From Mycobacterium sp. SMC-2 (GTDB taxonomy: Bacteria > Actinomycetota > Actinomycetes > Mycobacteriales > Mycobacteriaceae), in contig NZ_CP079863.1 in NCBI RefSeq assembly GCF_025263485.1, positions 682,001 to 746,000 of the forward strand: a DNA stretch of 64,000 bases, written 5' to 3'. Of the stretch, positions 61,988 through 64,000 are shown one piece after another. The number at the start of each line of letters is the position of its first letter. Position 1 is the stretch's first letter. Under the pieces are notes generated by a model, which was not told the origin of the DNA, did not search any database, and saw only the letters and a list, made by a program, of their open reading frames with translations. The translations under genes were made by a program, and so were the position numbers.

Positions 61988-62521
61988 AGCGTCCCTTCAC
62001 CTACCGAGCGTTTGAAAGTCCAGTGGCTAGCCTCGCCCGCTAGCACGGGCTCCGCTACGAACGCCACTGACACGCAATGCCAACGACGAACGCAACGGCA
62101 GTCGAACAACAACCGTAGATCGTCCGAGGCCATCTTGAAAGCTAATCGCGAAGGCCGACAAGGCTCGCTATCGGCGGATCCGTGCGCGTGTTCAGTTCGG
62201 TGTCCCCAGCGCTGTACTTCAAAGAAGAAATGACGAAGAGATCTAAGTATTAGTAGTAAGGGCTGTGCATTCTGGGGAAGCCGCGGTCCGGCGCAGCTAG
62301 GACGGGCGTGGGGCTGTGGATGACGCCGTGCATAACTGTGAATCGGATGTTGGGCCGTTGGGGAGCATGGGCGGCTGTGTACGTATGGCCCGCTTACTAC
62401 ACGGCTGTTTGATGGTGTTGTGCACAGCGCCGCGCACAAGGCGTGGGTGTGGCGGGTGTGACAGGCGTGCGAGAAGTTTTTTGAAATTGATCTGGCGCCG
62501 TGCGCTCAGAGCAGGCGGGAG
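61988..62521. other. oriC, the dnaA-dnaN intergenic region
   Basis: This 534-bp gene-free stretch between dnaA and dnaN is the position of the chromosomal origin in mycobacteria. It has a consensus DnaA box TTGTGCACA at 62418-62426 and near-consensus boxes on the other strand at 62315-62323 (TCATCCACA) and 62431-62439 (TTGTGCGCG). Several weaker ones lie between. The AT-richest part, 62221-62262 (AAAGAAGAAATGACG and TCTAAGTATTAGTAGTAAG), is a candidate for the unwinding element. Part of it must also hold the dnaN promoter. Confidence 0.85.
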
Positions 62522-64000
62522 TCAGCGCTTGGAGCGTTGACGGATGCGAGTGGTGAGCTCTTTGACGTGATCGAAGACCTCACGCCGCTCGGCCATCTCG
62601 GACAGGATCTTGCGTTGCGCGTACATGACCGTGGTGTGGTCGCGCCCGAATGCCTGCCCGATCTTGGGCAGTGACAGGTCGGTCAGCTCGCGGCAGAGAT
62701 ACATCGCGATCTGGCGTGACTGCGCCAGCGCGCGCGTCTTACCGGGTCCGCGTAGCTCCTCGACGGTGGTGTCGAAGTATTCGGCCGTGGCGGCCATGAT
62801 GGTCGCCGCGCTGATCTGCATCGTGCTGGCATCGGCGATGAGATCGCGCAACACGATCTCGGCCAGGGCCTTGTCGATCGGGGTCTTGTTCAGCGACGCG
62901 AACGCGGTGACCCGGATGAGGGCGCCCTCCAGTTCGCGGATGTTGCGTTCGATGCTGCTGGCGATGAGTTCGAGGACATCGTCGGGGACCGCGAGTCGCT
63001 CCATTTGCGCCTTCTTGCGCAAGATCGCGATGCGTGTCTCGAGTTCGGGCGGCTGGACGTCGGTGATCAAGCCCCACTCGAACCGGGTCCGCAAGCGGTC
63101 TTCGAGGGTGGCGAGCTGCTTGGGCGGCCGATCCGACGAGATGACGATCTGCTTGTTGGCGTTGTGCAGGGTGTTGAAGGTATGGAAGAACTCCTCTTGG
63201 ATACCTTCCTTGCCCTCGATGAACTGAATGTCGTCGACCAGCAGCACGTCGACGTCGCGGTAGCTCCGCTTGAAGGCGACCTTGCGGTCGTCGCGCAGCG
63301 AGTTGATGAAGTCGTTGGTGAATTCCTCGGTGGACACGTACTTGACCCGCATCCCCGGGAACAATCGCTGCGCGTAATTGCCGGCGGCGTGCAACAGGTG
63401 GGTTTTGCCCAGACCGGACTCGCCCCAGATGAACAACGGGTTGTAGGCGCGCGCCGGCGCTTCGGCGATGGCCAGGGCCGCCGCGTGCGCAAAGCGGTTG
63501 GAGGCTCCGATGACGAACGTGTCGAAGGTATAGCGACGGTTCAGGCTGGTCCCGCCGGCGACGGCCGGATCGGTGGAGTGCGGACGTTCGCTGAAGTAAT
63601 CCGGCCAACTCTGCTGCGCGCCGTCGGCGACTTCGCCGTTCTCGTCGGCCTCATCGATCTCGACGGTGTCGTCGTCCGCGAAAGGTGCTTCGGGTTGGGG
63701 AAACGATTCCGCCTGCGGAGTTACCGTTTCGTCGGCGTCGTCGTCCGGCGGCGCGATGCGCACGCCAAGCTGGATCTGTTGGCCGAGGCGACGGCTGAGG
63801 GCGTCGGTGATCGGGGCGCGGAGATGGCGTTCGATCTCGTTCTGGACGAAACTGCTGGGCACCGACAACAGGGCGAACCCCTCCACGATGGTCAGCGGCT
63901 GGACCAGATTCAGCCAGGCCCGTTGCTGCGGGGTGAGGGGAGTGATGAGGGCAGTGCGATTGGCGGCTACACCGTCCGGGGTGGATTCCCCGTTGAGCTC
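62522..64000 (-). CDS. dnaA: chromosomal replication initiator DnaA (5' end outside the window)
   Basis: The frame enters at 64000 and stops at 62522, giving about 492 residues; roughly the first 18 of about 507 are missing. Domain I ([19 protein letters not shown]), an acidic linker, AAA+ domain III with Walker [14 protein letters not shown] and Walker [10 protein letters not shown], and the DNA-binding domain IV with [14 protein letters not shown] are all present and close to M. tuberculosis DnaA. It initiates replication at the adjacent oriC. Confidence 0.99.
   Translation of the reverse strand, partial: ELNGESTPDGVAANRTALITPLTPQQRAWLNLVQPLTIVEGFALLSVPSSFVQNEIERHLRAPITDALSRRLGQQIQLGVRIAPPDDDADETVTPQAESFPQPEAPFADDDTVEIDEADENGEVADGAQQSWPDYFSERPHSTDPAVAGGTSLNRRYTFDTFVIGASNRFAHAAALAIAEAPARAYNPLFIWGESGLGKTHLLHAAGNYAQRLFPGMRVKYVSTEEFTNDFINSLRDDRKVAFKRSYRDVDVLLVDDIQFIEGKEGIQEEFFHTFNTLHNANKQIVISSDRPPKQLATLEDRLRTRFEWGLITDVQPPELETRIAILRKKAQMERLAVPDDVLELIASSIERNIRELEGALIRVTAFASLNKTPIDKALAEIVLRDLIADASTMQISAATIMAATAEYFDTTVEELRGPGKTRALAQSRQIAMYLCRELTDLSLPKIGQAFGRDHTTVMYAQRKILSEMAERREVFDHVKELTTRIRQRSKR

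Overview
The window is the chromosomal replication-origin region of a slow-growing Mycobacterium, most likely of the M. avium complex. It is written in the opposite orientation to the usual M. tuberculosis H37Rv map. The evidence is high GC, near-identical DnaA/GyrB/GyrA/LeuS proteins, and the H37Rv gene order running backwards from Rv0049 (left edge) to Rv0001 dnaA (right edge). Species is inferred from recall; no search was run.

Layout. 1-3.3 kb: Rv0049, Rv0048c (DUF1707), Rv0047c (PadR) and ino1. 3.4-7.7 kb: four tightly overlapping genes absent from this place in M. tuberculosis (LLM/F420 oxidoreductase, sulfotransferase, TIM-barrel isomerase, DUF1214-like protein). 7.7-11.7 kb: Rv0045c hydrolase, an extra SDR, the Rv0044c LLM enzyme and the Rv0043c GntR regulator. 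11.7-15.6 kb: an extra polar amino-acid ABC transporter with fused binding protein and permease, the Rv0042c MarR regulator with palindromes in front of it, and an SDR. 15.6-23.1 kb: leuS, mtc28, Rv0039c, Rv0038, an MFS exporter and Rv0036c. 23.1-29.5 kb: a minus-strand operon equivalent to Rv0023-Rv0030 (XRE regulator, NlpC/P60 hydrolase, two DUF4226-type helical proteins, an EspC-like protein and others), divergent from whiB5. A 47-aa leaderless small gene lies inside it. 30.1-32.9 kb: acyl-CoA dehydrogenase, pirin and a small GNAT enzyme, in place of Rv0021c.

32.9-36.3 kb is the most unusual stretch. It holds an ESX-type polymorphic toxin (helical N-terminus, Pro-rich linker, exchangeable C-terminal domain), its overlapping intact immunity gene, and two further immunity genes each broken by one frameshift. 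The DNA is visibly AT-richer than its surroundings. It sits next to tRNA-Leu(CAG).

36.8-46.6 kb: the cell-wall and division signalling operon fhaA, fhaB-pstP-rodA-pbpA-pknA-pknB, with 4-bp overlaps from fhaB onward. 46.6-49.1 kb: trpG, a DUF881 protein, crgA and Rv0010c, with an 18-bp palindrome and a pair of inverted DnaA boxes between crgA and Rv0010c. 49.1-52.3 kb: ppiA split by a complete 2,634-bp IS21-family element with an 8-bp target duplication. 52.4-64 kb: cwsA, tRNA-Ala, tRNA-Ile, Rv0007, gyrA, gyrB, dciA-like Rv0004, recF, dnaN, oriC (61988-62521) and dnaA, which runs off the right edge.

The core genes link replication initiation (dnaA, dnaN, recF, gyrase, DciA) with division and peptidoglycan control (PknA/B, PstP, FHA proteins, RodA, PbpA, CrgA, CwsA). 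The accessory genes sit as discrete insertions between conserved genes. oriC is the only gene-free stretch longer than 300 bp.
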